A stretch of DNA of 9,411 nt from Rhodospirillales bacterium (GCA_018664265.1 JABJOR010000372.1:1-9411); one strand, 5' to 3'. Positions 1 to 6,018 are shown, counted from the stretch's first letter. Notes: generated from the sequence alone by a model not told the origin. A program made the numbers and translations.

Positions 1-461
1 AAAGCAACGCAATGTTGCGTTATCTCGCCCGACGTTTTGATTTCTACGGGGATAGCGAAGCGGAGCAAATCAGCATCGATATTTTGCAAGATGAGGCTTA
101 CGATTTTCGTAACTGCATTGTGGAGGTTTCTTACACGCTTGGGGATGGCTACCCGGCCGCTTTTGCCGAGTTTGCTGCCACTGCGATACCGCGTTATCTA
201 GATGGTTTTGAGAGCTATCTGGCAAAGGAAGAGAATGGCTCATACTTCGTCGGAAAGCGGATTTCGCTGGCTGATTTTGTGCTCTACGAACTTATCTGGC
301 AGGCTAGTATCATGGTTCCCGGTTCGGTGGAGCAATCCAATCGGCCGACGCTGTTTGCTTTCATCAAGACTTTTGCCAAGCACCCTGCCATTGCTGCCTA
401 TATGGCAAGCGAGGAATACATTGAGCGCCCCGTGAACATGCCCTATGCGTCTTTTACCTAA
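1..461 (+). CDS. Glutathione S-transferase, C-terminal part (5' end outside window)
   Basis: This is the 3' part of a cytosolic glutathione S-transferase gene; the enzyme family conjugates glutathione to electrophiles. The frame is open from the first complete codon at position 3, and the residues before the first visible Met read S-N-A. S-N-A-M-L-R-Y-L-A-R matches the end of the thioredoxin-like domain and the linker to the helical domain ('ESxAILRYLA' in the family), so the ATG at 12 is internal and about 60-70 N-terminal residues are missing. The rest is the all-helical C-terminal domain. It includes the folding motif 'ISLADFVLYELI' (N-capping Ser plus Asp in the buried helix) and a mu/sigma-like tail, 'RPVNMPYASF'. 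The catalytic Tyr/Ser/Cys lies outside the window, so class and substrate cannot be assigned. No T-rich terminator follows the stop. Confidence 0.75.
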   Translation, partial: SNAMLRYLARRFDFYGDSEAEQISIDILQDEAYDFRNCIVEVSYTLGDGYPAAFAEFAATAIPRYLDGFESYLAKEENGSYFVGKRISLADFVLYELIWQASIMVPGSVEQSNRPTLFAFIKTFAKHPAIAAYMASEEYIERPVNMPYASFT

Positions 462-769
462 ATGTACGTTTGCTGTGCTGCGCGTAAAGCTATCCCGTGA
501 TCGAGAAAATCTTCAAGACTACACTGAAAGATATCAATGATCGTATCGGAGATGGGTAAGGCAGCGAATAGCCAAATACGGGCAAGCCAAACCTCCTCGG
601 GCTGAGCCTATGGTACTGTAAATTCTCACTATTATAGAATAATCAAAATAATTTATTGTTGTATTTTCAATGCTACAAACCTGATCTATTATCAGAGTAG
701 CGAGGCGGCTACACTTAACCAGTCAACCGCAGTTGGGAAGTTATGTGTTCGCGGTTGGGGAAGAAGTGT
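462..769. other. Gene-free stretch upstream of the histidine kinase
   Basis: There is no convincing gene in these 308 bases. The first part is of mixed composition and holds only a 20-codon open frame (497-559). From about 620 the sequence is strongly AT-rich and contains a candidate promoter (listed separately). Two short inverted repeats follow: CTGAT-5-ATCAG at 681-695, overlapping the -10 box, and GTAGC-6-GCTAC at 697-712, just downstream of the probable start of transcription. Either could be a regulator site, but both are short enough to arise by chance. Confidence 0.5.
664..692 (+). promoter_or_regulatory. Candidate sigma70-type promoter of the histidine kinase gene
   Basis: TTTTCA (664-669, 4 of 6 to TTGACA) and TATTAT (687-692, 5 of 6 to TATAAT) are separated by 17 bases in an AT-rich stretch. 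Transcription would start near 699, giving a leader of about 70 bases before the ATG at 770. The inverted repeat CTGAT-N5-ATCAG (681-695) covers the -10 box and is a possible operator. This is an inference from consensus matching only. Confidence 0.4.
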
Positions 770-2788
770 ATGAAAATATTTGCTAGCCTTGTTCGTTCGG
801 TTTTACTCAACCTAATGTTCTGGGGTTTATGCGGATCAGCTTATGCAGCTGATCAGGCCATTACCTTTGGCCTTCATATGAATAAGCCTTTGAATTTTAA
901 CGATGCAAATGGCAAACCAGCAGGTCTGGTCATTGATGTCTTTACCCACATCGCAAAGGAGGAAGGCTGGAAGGTCACGTTTTCACCTTGCGAATGGGCC
1001 GATTGTTTAAACCGATTGGAAAGTGGTGAGATCGATGTCCTGAGTGCTATAGGCTACACATCAAAACGAGAAGCATTATACGACTTCGCAGCGACCCCTT
1101 TGATCACAAACTGGGGACTGGTGGTAACCCAGACGGAAACACATATCCAGGCCATTACTGACCTTGAAGACACGACCATTGCGGTTATGAAACGGGCTGG
1201 TCATACGACAGCTTTACAAGAGTTACTGAAAAAGTTCAGTGTGAATGTGAATTATTTGGAAGTTGATAGCTTTAAGGACGTGCTTCAATCCGTCAACGAC
1301 AAGAAAGCTGATGCCGGTGTCATTAACCGCCTGTTTGCCTCTCAATTTGCTCATGACTATCAGGTGCTTCAAAGCCCGATTATCTATAACCCCATTGAAA
1401 TTCGCTATGCCTTTACCAAGGGTGAGCATACTGAAATGGTAAAGACCGTTAACCGGTATCTACAAAGCATGCGTAAAGACGAGAATTCAGTTTATTTTCG
1501 GTCACTTGAACGCTGGTTTGGGCAACGTAAGAACGGCAAGTTTCCAACTTGGCTACTATGGATTGCCGGAATAATGGTCGGTGCTACCGGACTGCTTCTC
1601 GTTAACAACTGGCTACTCAAGAAAAGGGTTGCAAGGGCCGTCGAACAAGTGCGTGAAGGTGAGGAGCGTCAGCGAGAATTGTTAAATAACACCTCGTCCG
1701 TTATTTATATGAAGGACATGAACGGGCAGTACCTATTCATAAACCGAATGTTCGAGCAGTTGTTTCATGTTTCCAACGTCGAAGTTTGTGGCAAAACGGA
1801 CTACGATATATTCCCCCAGGACGTCGCTGATAGCCTGATAGAAAATGATCAAAAGGCCATTCGCAACAATTCACCGATAGAGTTTGAAGAAATTATCCCC
1901 CATGGAAATGAGCCCCATACTTATCTTTCCGTAAAATTTCCACTTCGGTATAGCACAGGTGAAGTGTATGCAGTGTGTGGCATATCCACGGATATTACGG
2001 GGCGCAAACAGGCTGAACAAGTTCTTGAACATAAAACAGAGGAACTTGCTCTTGCAATGGAAGACGCTGAGAACGCCAATAAGGCAAAATCAGAATTTCT
2101 GGCCGCCATGAGCCATGATCTCCGAACCCCTCTAAATGCGATCATGGGGTTCAGCGACATGATGCGCCAAAAGACTTTTGGCTCTCTTGGCGATCAACAT
2201 TATGAAGAGTATTCGGAAGATATACACAGTAGTGGGGCACTTCTTGTCAGCCTGATCAACGATGTTCTTGATCTTTCAAAAATTGAGGCTGGTAAATACA
2301 AATTGGCGGATGAATCTGTAAGTCTTTCAAAAATTATTGATGTTAGCATTCGTCAAGTATCATCATTGGCCAGCAATTCTAAACTGACTTTAATCTCTGA
2401 CGTGCCAGCCGATATGCCGCATATTGTGGGTGATGAAAGAGCATTAATTCAAGTTTTGAACAACCTTGCTTCAAACGCGATTAAATTCAGCCCCGAAGGT
2501 GGAATGATTACTTTGTCGGCTTGTTTGAATCAGGATAACACGATCATGGTCACCGTGAGAGATATGGGTATTGGAATGTCTGAAGAGGATGTTACCAAGG
2601 CATTACAGCCCTTTGAGCAAATCGATAGCACCAGATCCCGGCAGTACAAGGGTACAGGGCTTGGGCTTCATCTCTGCGTCAACTTTATGAAGCTGTTTGG
2701 CGGCACCCTTCAGATTGAAAGCAAAAAAGATAAAGGCACCACGGTTACCCTTCAGTTCCCATCTGAACGCACAATAAATCCGTCTTAA
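770..2788 (+). CDS. Sensor histidine kinase with periplasmic solute-binding domain (SBP_bac_3-TM-PAS-HisKA-HATPase_c)
   Basis: This is a membrane sensor kinase that should bind a small solute in the periplasm and autophosphorylate a cytoplasmic histidine. Residues are counted from the ATG at 770. The signal peptide is 1-26 (cut after A-Y-A). The family-3 solute-binding domain is about 29-253, with Cys74 and Cys79 ('CEWADC') possibly forming a disulfide. One membrane span follows (about 259-281), then PAS (about 299-416). The H-box is S-H-D-L-R-T-P-L with His449, the N-box Asn569, the G1 box D-M-G-I-G (598-602), the F-box P-F-E-Q (614-617) and the G2 box G-T-G-L-G-L (628-633). All catalytic boxes are intact. 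There is no receiver or HPt domain, so a separate response regulator is needed. I chose 770 over the in-frame ATG at 743 because GGGGAAG (757-763) sits 6 bases upstream and the signal peptide then begins cleanly. Ligands of this domain family are often amino acids; the true ligand is unknown. Confidence 0.95.
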   Translation: MKIFASLVRSVLLNLMFWGLCGSAYAADQAITFGLHMNKPLNFNDANGKPAGLVIDVFTHIAKEEGWKVTFSPCEWADCLNRLESGEIDVLSAIGYTSKREALYDFAATPLITNWGLVVTQTETHIQAITDLEDTTIAVMKRAGHTTALQELLKKFSVNVNYLEVDSFKDVLQSVNDKKADAGVINRLFASQFAHDYQVLQSPIIYNPIEIRYAFTKGEHTEMVKTVNRYLQSMRKDENSVYFRSLERWFGQRKNGKFPTWLLWIAGIMVGATGLLLVNNWLLKKRVARAVEQVREGEERQRELLNNTSSVIYMKDMNGQYLFINRMFEQLFHVSNVEVCGKTDYDIFPQDVADSLIENDQKAIRNNSPIEFEEIIPHGNEPHTYLSVKFPLRYSTGEVYAVCGISTDITGRKQAEQVLEHKTEELALAMEDAENANKAKSEFLAAMSHDLRTPLNAIMGFSDMMRQKTFGSLGDQHYEEYSEDIHSSGALLVSLINDVLDLSKIEAGKYKLADESVSLSKIIDVSIRQVSSLASNSKLTLISDVPADMPHIVGDERALIQVLNNLASNAIKFSPEGGMITLSACLNQDNTIMVTVRDMGIGMSEEDVTKALQPFEQIDSTRSRQYKGTGLGLHLCVNFMKLFGGTLQIESKKDKGTTVTLQFPSERTINPS

Positions 2789-2850
2789 GCCTTTGTTTTA
2801 GCTCATTCAAATGTCTCTGTTGAGTCATGGACGGATGTCAGAGCTTTTCT

Positions 2851-2876
2851 GCCAACACTTCCATTGAAGTGTTGGC
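2851..2876. repeat. Perfect 11-bp hairpin between convergent genes
   Basis: GCCAACACTTC (2851-2861) and GAAGTGTTGGC (2866-2876) are perfect reverse complements around a 4-base loop. The element lies 62 bases after the kinase stop and 59 bases after the end of the convergent small gene. It has no T-tract downstream on either strand, so it does not fit a standard intrinsic terminator. It may protect or process 3' ends, act as a weak bidirectional terminator, or be one copy of a dispersed genomic repeat. Confidence 0.7.
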
Positions 2877-2935
2877 GTGTAGAAATCGAAAATATTCTGT
2901 TACTATGGCGGCCCCTTGGTGATGAACGCTAGCCC

Positions 2936-3109
2936 TTACGCCTCAGGTTCTGGCTTTGATTTTCCCAACCGAAGCGCCTTTAAGCGTGCCATTTTTTCCA
3001 CCCGTTTACGGGTAGCATTTTCTCTATCACTGAGCGCTTGTTCTTCCTTCTTCAGACTTGCGTTGAATTTCTCCTCTGCCGTCATTTTTAGCGAATTTTT
3101 CATTGTCAT
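2936..3109 (-). CDS. Small, highly charged helical protein (57 aa), function unknown
   Basis: This is a 57-residue protein with net positive charge: about 10 Lys and 5 Arg against 8 Glu and 1 Asp. After residue 9 nearly all of it reads as one long amphipathic helix ('TAEEKFNASLKKEEQALSD', then 'RKRVEKMARLKALRLGK'), ending in a short K-P-E-P-E-A tail. It has no signal peptide or membrane segment. I recall similar short proteins in alphaproteobacterial genomes, but no characterised function. I chose the ATG at 3109 (M-T-M-K-N-S) over an upstream GTG at 3172 because the extra 21 residues, with two Cys, do not match the composition of the rest. The ribosome binding site is weak (AAAGAAA), and the ATG at 3103 is a possible alternative. 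The gene converges with the kinase gene and has the same orientation as the next small gene, 179 bases upstream of it. Confidence 0.6.
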   Translation of the reverse strand: MTMKNSLKMTAEEKFNASLKKEEQALSDRENATRKRVEKMARLKALRLGKSKPEPEA

Positions 3110-3288
3110 AATTTCTTTCGTTTGGGGTTGGCAGCTATGGCACAGCATTAGGGATTGCAATACGGACGGCACCGTGTTCTGTAAATTATTCCATCAATAC
3201 CCGCTCGTTCAGATCAGAGAAGGTAGGGTTGAAACGGTACTGAGATAGGGTCTTTTAGGGCAGTGCCGGAATTTAGCTTGTGGACGAA

Positions 3289-3486
3289 TTATTTCGACCT
3301 CGCTGCCCCTCGTCGCATACTGCTGGAATTATTGGTGTTTACATTCAAGCCTTTGATTGAACTTGAGCCCGGATCATATTGCCCCGGGCGGGTAGCCTGG
3401 ACAGGCTGATCCGCATGGGCCAACCGTTTCTTGGTTTTCTCCAGAGCTTTTTTCTTAGCTCTTTCACGCGCTCTTGCCTTGGTCAT
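3289..3486 (-). CDS. Small basic protein (65 aa), function unknown
   Basis: This is a 65-residue protein in two parts. The N-terminal 20 residues are an extremely basic helix ('TKARARERAKKKALEKTKK'). A low-complexity tail rich in Gly, Ser and Asn follows, containing 'RPGQYDPGSSSIKG' and ending 'MRRGAARSK'. Cytoplasmic nucleic-acid or ribosome association would suit the charge, but that is inference. I recall hypothetical proteins of this shape (KARARERAK start, RPGQ.DPGS..SIK middle) in alphaproteobacteria, so the conserved middle motif suggests a real family. A good ribosome binding site, AAGGTGA, lies 6 bases upstream of the ATG at 3486, supporting this start. It is divergent from the cold-shock gene, with 359 bases between the two start codons that presumably hold promoters for both. 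Confidence 0.68.
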   Translation of the reverse strand: MTKARARERAKKKALEKTKKRLAHADQPVQATRPGQYDPGSSSIKGLNVNTNNSSSMRRGAARSK

Positions 3487-3654
3487 TAGTATTCACCTTG
3501 ATCCTGTACAGGTCGCATTAGCATCAAATCTGGATGTCCATGATTTGTAGAACAAGGTAGTTCTTATTGACGGTCGAAGCAAGGCGAGGCCCAGAACAGG
3601 AGCACAAGAGGGTGAGAAATGCCATTGTTCACGCACTCGAATCATCAATGACCA

Positions 3655-3682
3655 TTGACTTTCTAAGGGAATGCCCTATATA
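3655..3682 (+). promoter_or_regulatory. Strong candidate sigma70-type promoter of the cold-shock gene
   Basis: TTGACT (3655-3660, 5 of 6 to consensus) and TATATA (3677-3682, 5 of 6) are separated by 16 bases. This is the best promoter match seen in the window. Transcription would begin near 3689, about 157 bases upstream of the csp ATG. Confidence 0.6.
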
Positions 3683-3688
3683 GCCACC

Positions 3689-3845
3689 ATGCGTTTTACA
3701 TATGTTTTGGCTTACCTAGATGATCGGTACGCTGTTTAGCTTAGTTATCCTTAGTTATCCCCTGACATTGTGATCGTTAAATAAACCGTATCGCCACATG
3801 GTGTGAGGTGCGAAATTATGACAATTGTTAGAAGGAAATATAATT
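3689..3845 (+). promoter_or_regulatory. Long 5' leader of the cold-shock gene
   Basis: If the promoter at 3655-3682 is used, the csp mRNA has an untranslated leader of about 157 bases. Leaders of this length are known for E. coli cspA (about 159 bases), where the RNA refolds in the cold to expose the ribosome binding site. Here the leader contains a tandem 10-bp repeat (3740-3760) and ends in AGGA (3833-3836), 9 bases before the ATG. The pentamer TCCTT at the repeat junction (3748-3752) is the exact complement of AAGGA (3832-3836), so sequestration of the Shine-Dalgarno sequence is conceivable. The fold itself is not proven by inspection. Confidence 0.45.
3740..3760 (+). repeat. Tandem 10-bp direct repeat in the csp leader
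   Basis: TTAGTTATCC occurs twice without a gap (3741-3750 and 3751-3760), and the period extends one base left (C at 3740). A 10-bp period is one helical turn, so it could be a paired protein site on DNA; alternatively it acts as RNA in the leader. Confidence 0.8.
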
Positions 3846-4055
3846 ATGGCTACAGGTACAGTAAAATGGTTCAACCCAACCAAAGGTTTTGGCTTCATTG
3901 AACCAGAAGACGGATCTAATGATGCGTTTGTACATATCTCTGCTGTTGAACGCGCTGGTTTGAGCACGTTAAACGAAGGTCAGAAAGTGTCATTTGAACT
4001 TCAGGCTGGTCAGAACGGAAAATCTTCCGCTGAAGACCTGAAGGTTATTGACTAA
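3846..4055 (+). CDS. CspA-family cold-shock protein (69 aa)
   Basis: This is a single cold-shock domain, a five-stranded beta barrel that binds single-stranded RNA and DNA and acts as an RNA chaperone. It starts [13 protein letters not shown]1 is K-G-F-G-F-I (13-18) and RNP2 F-V-H-I (28-31), with the surface aromatics Trp8, Phe9, Phe15, Phe17, Phe28 and His30 all present. The length of 69 residues is normal for the family. The ATG at 3846 is preferred over one at 3825 because AGGA lies 9 bases upstream and all relatives begin at this Met. The gene stands alone between its own promoter with long leader and a strong terminator. Leader length suggests post-transcriptional temperature control, but not every CspA paralogue is cold-induced. 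Alphaproteobacteria usually carry several copies, so a specific cspA-type name is not justified. Confidence 0.97.
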   Translation: MATGTVKWFNPTKGFGFIEPEDGSNDAFVHISAVERAGLSTLNEGQKVSFELQAGQNGKSSAEDLKVID

Positions 4056-4066
4056 TTAAAATCGCC

Positions 4067-4102
4067 GCCGTCTCCGACTTCCGTTGGGGACGGCAGCTTT
4101 TT
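4067..4102 (+). terminator. Intrinsic terminator of the cold-shock gene
   Basis: GCCGTCTCC (4067-4075) pairs with GGGGACGGC (4086-4094), 9 bp with one G-T wobble, around a 10-base loop. A run of five T (4098-4102) follows three bases after the stem. It begins 11 bases after the csp stop codon, as expected for a Rho-independent terminator. Confidence 0.9.
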
Positions 4103-4215
4103 AGTCAGTGAGAGTAAGAAGACAGGATACTGTCAATGCCCGCGAATTCGAGGACAGACAGACAACTTTCCAATGCTCAAAAAATAAAGTCGTAAGGGTT
4201 ACATCCCTGATTTTT

Positions 4216-4238
4216 GATAACACCCTTCGATAACACCC
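4216..4238 (+). repeat. Direct repeat just upstream of the 57-aa small gene
   Basis: GATAACACCC occurs at 4216-4225 and 4229-4238 (13-bp period), ending 12 bases before the ATG at 4251. Its core GATAAC is the reverse complement of GTTATC in the csp leader repeat. It could be a protein site, part of an RNA structure, or a slippage duplication. Confidence 0.7.
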
Positions 4239-4250
4239 ATTGGAATTTTG

Positions 4251-4424
4251 ATGGCTAGAACGCCCAATTACAGTTTTGAACGCCAAGAGCGCGAAAGACT
4301 TAAAGCCGAGAAGAAGGCCAAGCGCGCCGCTGAAAAAAAGGCTGCTCGGGATATTCAACCCGACCCCCTTGATCCGTCCGAACAAAGCGACGTTGATAAC
4401 CTGACATTCCCTACATCCGAGTGA
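4251..4424 (+). CDS. Small charged protein (57 aa), function unknown
   Basis: This is a 57-residue open frame beginning 'MARTPNYSFERQERERLKAE'. After an aromatic N-terminus it has a very basic helix (about 9-33, rich in Lys, Arg, Glu and Ala) and then an acidic, Pro- and Asp-rich tail ending 'TFPTSE'. I recall small alphaproteobacterial proteins with the 'PNY.FERRERER.K..KK' start, which supports a real gene, but I know of no function. TTGGA lies 6 bases before the ATG, a modest ribosome binding site. It follows the cold-shock gene beyond its terminator, so it either has its own promoter (none clear in 4104-4250) or depends on read-through. The GATAACACCC pair lies directly upstream. Its design, a basic helix with a disordered tail, resembles the two minus-strand small proteins on the other side of csp. 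Confidence 0.65.
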   Translation: MARTPNYSFERQERERLKAEKKAKRAAEKKAARDIQPDPLDPSEQSDVDNLTFPTSE

Positions 4425-4699
4425 CATGAAGCCCGTACCCGTTTTTGCAGCATGTCCGCTATGGTTCATGAGCCGCCCATTTGGTTCATTTAATTATTAA
4501 CCCGCATTACTCATCCAAAGCAGAAAAGTTAGAGAATTGTGACTGCTTTCCGCACGGAATCATTCAAAAATTCAGTGCGTTGAAAGAGTCTGGGTGTAGC
4601 CGAGGCTATTGCCAATAGGTAGGACTTGCGCACGATGTGTGTATACTTTCCATACCACCTTGCATAGCATTGTTGCAGATACACGAAACGGGAATGAAT

Positions 4700-5299
4700 A
4701 TGCGAAATTTGCTTCTATTTGTTGATGACGACGAAAAGGTGCTGGAATACATCAAAAGCCAGCTTAGCCACATGGATAATGAGTGGGAGATGGTTTTCTC
4801 TGAAGGCGGAAACGATGCAATTGAACTGCTTCGCGAGAAAAGCTTTAGCGTCATCGTATCTGATGTAAACAATCAGAACGAAGATGGCCTACATCTTATG
4901 GAGCATGTAAAGGAAGAGTTTCCAAACGTAGCTCGAGTGATCTTGTCTTCTAACCTTAAAAACGCTCAACTTAATCACGCTGCTGATCATAGGAACTTCT
5001 ATCTCCTTAAGGGATGCACCCAGAATGAATTTGTGGCTGCAATTCAGGAAGCGATATTGTTGCACACATCTTTACTGGAACACCCTCGACCACTGTCTAC
5101 GGAAGAACTCACAGAAATTCTTGTTGATTACTTCAAGCGGGAAATTTTGTTTCGCAAATTAACATTAAATGATGTTCCTGAGCTCATTCGACCATATTTA
5201 TCCCGTGCGTTGATTGGTTCCGCAATAAAAGGAGACGACACACCCTTTTTGGAAGAGGATCCCTTCAATGATCAGCCTTGGATTGCTGACGAACAGTAA
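4700..5299 (+). CDS. Orphan response regulator: degenerate receiver domain plus unrecognised C-terminal extension (199 aa)
   Basis: This is a CheY-like receiver domain (about 1-122) with a roughly 75-residue C-terminal part that I cannot assign. The acidic pocket is D9-D10-D11 in 'LLLFVDDDEKV', the phosphoacceptor Asp55 ('VIVSDV'), the switch Ser83 ('VILSS') and the conserved Lys104 ('YLLKGCT'). The loop after Asp55 reads V-N-N-Q-N-E-D-G where active receivers usually have M-x-M-P-x-M-D-G, and Lys104 is followed by Gly rather than Pro, so signalling may be altered. The C-terminal part has predicted helices ('STEELTEILVDYFKREILF') and an acidic tail ('EEDPFNDQPWIADEQ'), with no helix-turn-helix. 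It may work by protein contact. I start at 4700 because GGGA (4690-4693) lies 6 bases upstream but abuts the ATG at 4694. The hybrid-free kinase at 770-2788 is a possible partner, 1.9 kb away. Confidence 0.87.
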   Translation: MRNLLLFVDDDEKVLEYIKSQLSHMDNEWEMVFSEGGNDAIELLREKSFSVIVSDVNNQNEDGLHLMEHVKEEFPNVARVILSSNLKNAQLNHAADHRNFYLLKGCTQNEFVAAIQEAILLHTSLLEHPRPLSTEELTEILVDYFKREILFRKLTLNDVPELIRPYLSRALIGSAIKGDDTPFLEEDPFNDQPWIADEQ

Positions 5300-5333
5300 C
5301 TTCAAAGCAAACACAGAATACACAAAATGGAGA

Positions 5334-5358
5334 TCGTCTCAGGCAGACGACCGAGACG
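5334..5358. repeat. Overlapping inverted repeats between convergent genes
   Basis: TCGTCT (5334-5339) pairs with AGACGA (5345-5350) around a 5-base loop. CGTCTC (5335-5340) can instead pair with GAGACG (5353-5358). The two stems are mutually exclusive. On the minus strand the first stem is followed by TCTCCATTTT, so it may be a weak terminator for the minus-strand operon. No T-run follows on the plus strand. Confidence 0.4.
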
Positions 5359-5394
5359 TTATCCACCCTGATTTTTGAAGTCCTCAAACGTTGG

Positions 5395-6018
5395 TCAACT
5401 GACTGACACCAGCAGTTCTGACGGGCCGCCTTCCGCATTTATGGGCCACCCATCCACCTCAAGATCAAACGGGCAAGAGGACACAACACAGATTAGATCA
5501 ATGAGGGCCTCAAGCTCTACAAACGCGCCAGGTGACACCGGATTGGGCGGGGAAACAAACGAACCATCTTCTTCGATCCGAGTATTGGTAAAAAAATTAA
5601 CCGGTTGCGGAACACTGTTGATTGGCTGGCCCATGCGCCGCATCGCGATATGAAGGTTTTCGGCACAACTGGCATGATGGCCCACGTGACCAAAAAACTC
5701 ATACCGAAACTGATCGCATGCTGCGATCATCATATCATGAACCCCATTTGCCCCGTCTTTGGAAAACTTGAGCATGGGGCGGCGAAACTGGGATATGAGA
5801 GTGTCATCCTCGCGCGGCTTTACATTGAACGTCGTGACCCATGTGTGGTTTGCAGACAGACACTCCTCCACATTTTCGGCATTGAAGGCGAAAAAATCAG
5901 CAGCTTGTGCACCATACGGCGTTTCAATTCGGATATGAGCGCCCTTTTGCACACGGTAAGCTCTCCCTTCTGCGGGCGGCACTATGTGCTCTGTTGTTAC
6001 TGCATCAGTTCTCACCAT
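5395..6018 (-). CDS. DUF1989 family protein (urea carboxylase-associated / carboxyguanidine deiminase-like)
   Basis: This 207-residue protein belongs to the DUF1989 family. Characterised members are the two subunits of carboxyguanidine deiminase (CgdAB), once called urea carboxylase-associated proteins; other members have no known reaction. Family signatures seen are G-A-Q-A-A-D-F-F-A-F (37-46), H94-D95 with C101-D102 ('VHDMMIAACD'), Cys118 in 'SCAENLHIAM', 'PQPVNFFTNTRI' (137-148) and the C-terminal P-G-A-F-V-E-L ... C-P-F-D (163-185). The start at 6018 is preferred over a GTG at 6036 because GAAGGA lies about 9 bases upstream of the ATG and overlaps the alternative codon. It is the last gene of the minus-strand set, 72 bases after the amine oxidase. 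No urea or guanidine carboxylase gene is present in the window, so a deiminase or amidohydrolase role on another small C-N compound is inference only. Confidence 0.85.
   Translation of the reverse strand: MVRTDAVTTEHIVPPAEGRAYRVQKGAHIRIETPYGAQAADFFAFNAENVEECLSANHTWVTTFNVKPREDDTLISQFRRPMLKFSKDGANGVHDMMIAACDQFRYEFFGHVGHHASCAENLHIAMRRMGQPINSVPQPVNFFTNTRIEEDGSFVSPPNPVSPGAFVELEALIDLICVVSSCPFDLEVDGWPINAEGGPSELLVSVS

Larger units (their letters stand above)
3487..3845. other. Divergent intergenic region between small basic protein and cold-shock gene
   Basis: There is no gene in these 359 bases. The right half holds the promoter and long leader of the cold-shock gene, described separately. The left half should contain the promoter for the minus-strand small gene, but I found only a weak minus-strand candidate (TTGCTT-17-TACCTT, about 3555-3583). 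A short inverted repeat, AGAAC-6-GTTCT, lies at 3549-3564; its significance is doubtful. Confidence 0.5.

Noticed and set aside
497..559. 20-codon open frame (GTG start) reading like the tail of a helical protein (IEKIFKTTLKDINDRIGDG)
   Set aside because: It has an in-frame stop four codons upstream of the GTG, no clear ribosome binding site and no continuation in another frame. It may be a decayed remnant but cannot be supported as a gene.
743..769. Earlier ATG for the histidine kinase
   Set aside because: It would add nine residues before the signal peptide, and its purine-rich stretch is only two bases from the ATG; the ATG at 770 has a better ribosome binding site.
3101..3828. 14-base match GAAATTATGACAAT shared by the start of the minus-strand 57-aa gene and the csp leader
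   Set aside because: One 14-base match between strands in a 9.4-kb AT-leaning sequence is near chance expectation, and it has no extended context.
4101..4469. Minus-strand open frame of 122 codons opposite the 57-aa gene
   Set aside because: The translated protein shows no recognisable domain or sensible composition, its end runs into the csp terminator, and the plus-strand small gene explains the coding signal.
4517..4549. Inverted repeat AAAGCAG ... CTGCTTT with a 19-base loop
   Set aside because: The stem is only 7 bp with a long loop and no T-run after it, so it is not supported as a terminator or a site.
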